Shown here piece by piece: positions 62,717-64,000 of a stretch of 64,000 nucleotides of DNA. The position numbers and the translations under genes were made by a program. Within the stretch, counting starts at the first letter, position 1; the number at the start of each line of letters is the position of its first letter. The stretch comes from Labedella populi (GTDB taxonomy: Bacteria > Actinomycetota > Actinomycetes > Actinomycetales > Microbacteriaceae), in the NCBI RefSeq assembly GCF_004078655.1, contig NZ_RZNC01000005.1:62001-126000 (forward strand), in the 5' to 3' direction. The notes below the pieces were generated by a model. The model saw only the letters and a list, made by a program, of their open reading frames with translations. It was not told the DNA's origin and made no database searches.

Positions 62717-63115
62717 ATGGGCGGACTCCTCCTTCGCATCGTGATCAACGCCGTCGCGATCTGGCTCACCACTCTCATCGTGGCCGGCGTCTCCGTCACC
62801 CCCTGGACGGGCGGTGACTGGGTCGCGACCGTCGTCACCTATCTGATCGTCGCCGTGGTCTTCGCCCTCGTGAACAGCATCGTGGGCACGGCCATCCGCA
62901 TCGTCGCCTTCCCCCTGTACATCCTCACGCTCGGGCTCATCTCGTTCATCGTGAACGGCCTGCTCCTCATGCTCGTCGCCGCCATCACGTCGCTCTTCGG
63001 ATTCGGCCTGCAGGTGGACGGCTTCTGGTGGGGTGTGCTCGGAGCCTTGGTCTTCGCCATCATCAACGGAATCTTCAACCTGATCCTGCGGCCGCAGCTG
63101 CGCTCGCGCGACTGA
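62717..63115 (+). CDS. YvlD-like (phage holin family) membrane protein
   Basis: A 132-residue protein with four predicted helices (LLLRIVINAVAIWLTTLIVAG and so on) and the family pattern AFPLYILTLGLISFIVNGLLL and NGIFNLILRPQL. Belongs to PF04020. In other bacteria it is a small integral membrane protein of unknown role. The ATG at 62717 lies six bases after a -10-like element. It converges on the partial hydrolase. Confidence 0.85.
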   Translation: MGGLLLRIVINAVAIWLTTLIVAGVSVTPWTGGDWVATVVTYLIVAVVFALVNSIVGTAIRIVAFPLYILTLGLISFIVNGLLLMLVAAITSLFGFGLQVDGFWWGVLGALVFAIINGIFNLILRPQLRSRD

Positions 63116-63125
63116 GCGGCCGCCG

Positions 63126-64000
63126 TCACGGCAGCACCCGGTCCGCCCGGTAGTCCACGGACGACCCCGGCGCTCCCTCCGGCACTGATCGCACGAGCGC
63201 CTCGCGGAACTCCGCGAGTCTCTGGTCGTCCGACCGATCCATGAGTTCCGCCGTGCGCGCATACTCCTCGATCGAGTGGGCGCTCATGAGCGAGTCGCCC
63301 TCCTGCTCCCGGGAGAACGTGTCCCGCGCGACCACCGTCCGCGCGTCATCGGCCGGAGCCTGACCCGCGAGCGCCGGGATGAGGTCGTCCGAGTGCTCGA
63401 CGACGACAGTCGGCACACCGTCGGCCGCGGGGATCTGGGCCGTGGGGGCACCGAACGTCACGAGCGAGTCGACCGCGTAGTCGCCGCTCTCGGCGACGGC
63501 CGCCGCGACGAGGCCGCCCTGGGAATGACCGGCAAGTGCGACCGGGTCCGCCGCCCCCACGCCGGCATCCTCCATCGCCTGCACGACCGCGCGGTAGGCA
63601 GCCCCGTCCTCGCCCGCCATGGAGCCGACGGCGGACTCGAGGTCGAACGCTTCCGCGGATTCACCCACGCCGAACTCGACGGTGCTCCCCACGTAGACGG
63701 CCCATGACGCAGCGCCGTCGCCCGTCTGGTACTTCTCGACGCGGACTTGGGGCTGCCCGGGCGCGTTCGCCGGGATGCGCGCGGCGACCTCGGCGACCGA
63801 GGCCGGCGCGACGACGCTCCGGCCGGATCCCACGGGGGTGACACTGACGGGAGTGTCCAGCGCGCGTGCGGTGGCCGCGACGAGTGGTGACGAGACCACC
63901 CCGACCAGTCCCGCGTCCATGGCACCGCGCGGTGCTCGGAGCGCGCCGGCGACGACGTCGTCCGTCGCAGACACCGCCGCTCGGATGAGCCCCACTGCCG
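63126..64000 (-). CDS. alpha/beta hydrolase, lipase-like (5' end outside window)
   Basis: The frame stays open to the right edge, so the N-terminus is missing or the gene begins at 63995. At least 289 residues. The nucleophile elbow is LAGHSQGGLVAAA, with the acid in VEHSDDLIPAL and a possible His in SAHSIEEYA. The first 90 residues (VSATDDVVAGALRAPRG) are Ala/Val-rich. A PGAP1-like or DUF-type extracellular lipase fold is probable. Converges on the YvlD-like gene. Confidence 0.75.
   Translation of the reverse strand, partial: AVGLIRAAVSATDDVVAGALRAPRGAMDAGLVGVVSSPLVAATARALDTPVSVTPVGSGRSVVAPASVAEVAARIPANAPGQPQVRVEKYQTGDGAASWAVYVGSTVEFGVGESAEAFDLESAVGSMAGEDGAAYRAVVQAMEDAGVGAADPVALAGHSQGGLVAAAVAESGDYAVDSLVTFGAPTAQIPAADGVPTVVVEHSDDLIPALAGQAPADDARTVVARDTFSREQEGDSLMSAHSIEEYARTAELMDRSDDQRLAEFREALVRSVPEGAPGSSVDYRADRVLP

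Overview
The window is high-GC (about 70 %) DNA with dense, often overlapping genes, GTG and TTG starts, actinobacterial domain families (DUF4383, DUF4333, DUF5997, TIGR03943, a fused CopD-CtaG protein) and zinc-free (C-minus) ribosomal proteins. This fits an actinobacterium, most likely a member of Microbacteriaceae; the family-level call is inference. No tRNA, rRNA, CRISPR array, insertion sequence or prophage was recognised.

Region by region. 0-13.4 kb is a DevS/DevR (DosS/DosR)-type hypoxia or redox island: kinase end, response regulator, flavodoxin, three universal stress proteins, a DUF2254 membrane protein, a MetE-like enzyme, deoC, an SDR, and pflA-pflB. A 14-bp GGGNCNWWNGNCCC palindrome recurs in front of the flavodoxin, USP, pflB and two unannotated small ORFs and is probably the DevR operator. 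13.4-20 kb holds housekeeping and orphan genes (DUF5997, DinB, serine dehydratase with a serine hydrolase, two membrane proteins, a PIF1-like helicase). 20-30 kb is one large peptide-type uptake and hydrolysis locus: Lrp-like regulator, alpha/beta hydrolase, M24-like and M19-like proteins with altered metal ligands, two permeases, a binding lipoprotein and a divergent double ATPase, with a perfect 16-bp palindrome in the divergent promoter. Related palindromic repeats sit at both ends of this locus.

30-43 kb: CopD-CtaG fusion, HU, a protease/lipoprotein/DUF4333 operon, the rpmB-rpmG-rpsN ribosomal cluster, an MFS exporter, a secreted-type beta-propeller protein, and a TIGR03943/permease pair. 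43-48 kb: a PucR regulator with a CoA-acylating semialdehyde dehydrogenase and a class III aminotransferase, reading as a beta-alanine or related omega-amino acid catabolic unit with shared GACAAAT operators. 48-53 kb: an FBP-domain protein, a Zur-type Fur regulator, a MarR unit with two small proteins, and znuABC with a Zur-like box. 53-57.5 kb: an F420-type oxidoreductase and a glycine betaine-type ABC operon (proVWX). 57.9-62.6 kb: hisC-like aminotransferase plus 2-oxoacid dehydrogenase E1-alpha, E1-beta and E2 as one operon. The right edge holds a YvlD-like membrane protein and a truncated alpha/beta hydrolase.

How they work together: the left island looks like one regulon for life under low oxygen (pyruvate cleavage by PFL, flavodoxin electron transfer, stress proteins). 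The middle and right parts are nutrient scavenging (peptides, amines, zinc, compatible solutes) with local regulators next to their targets.
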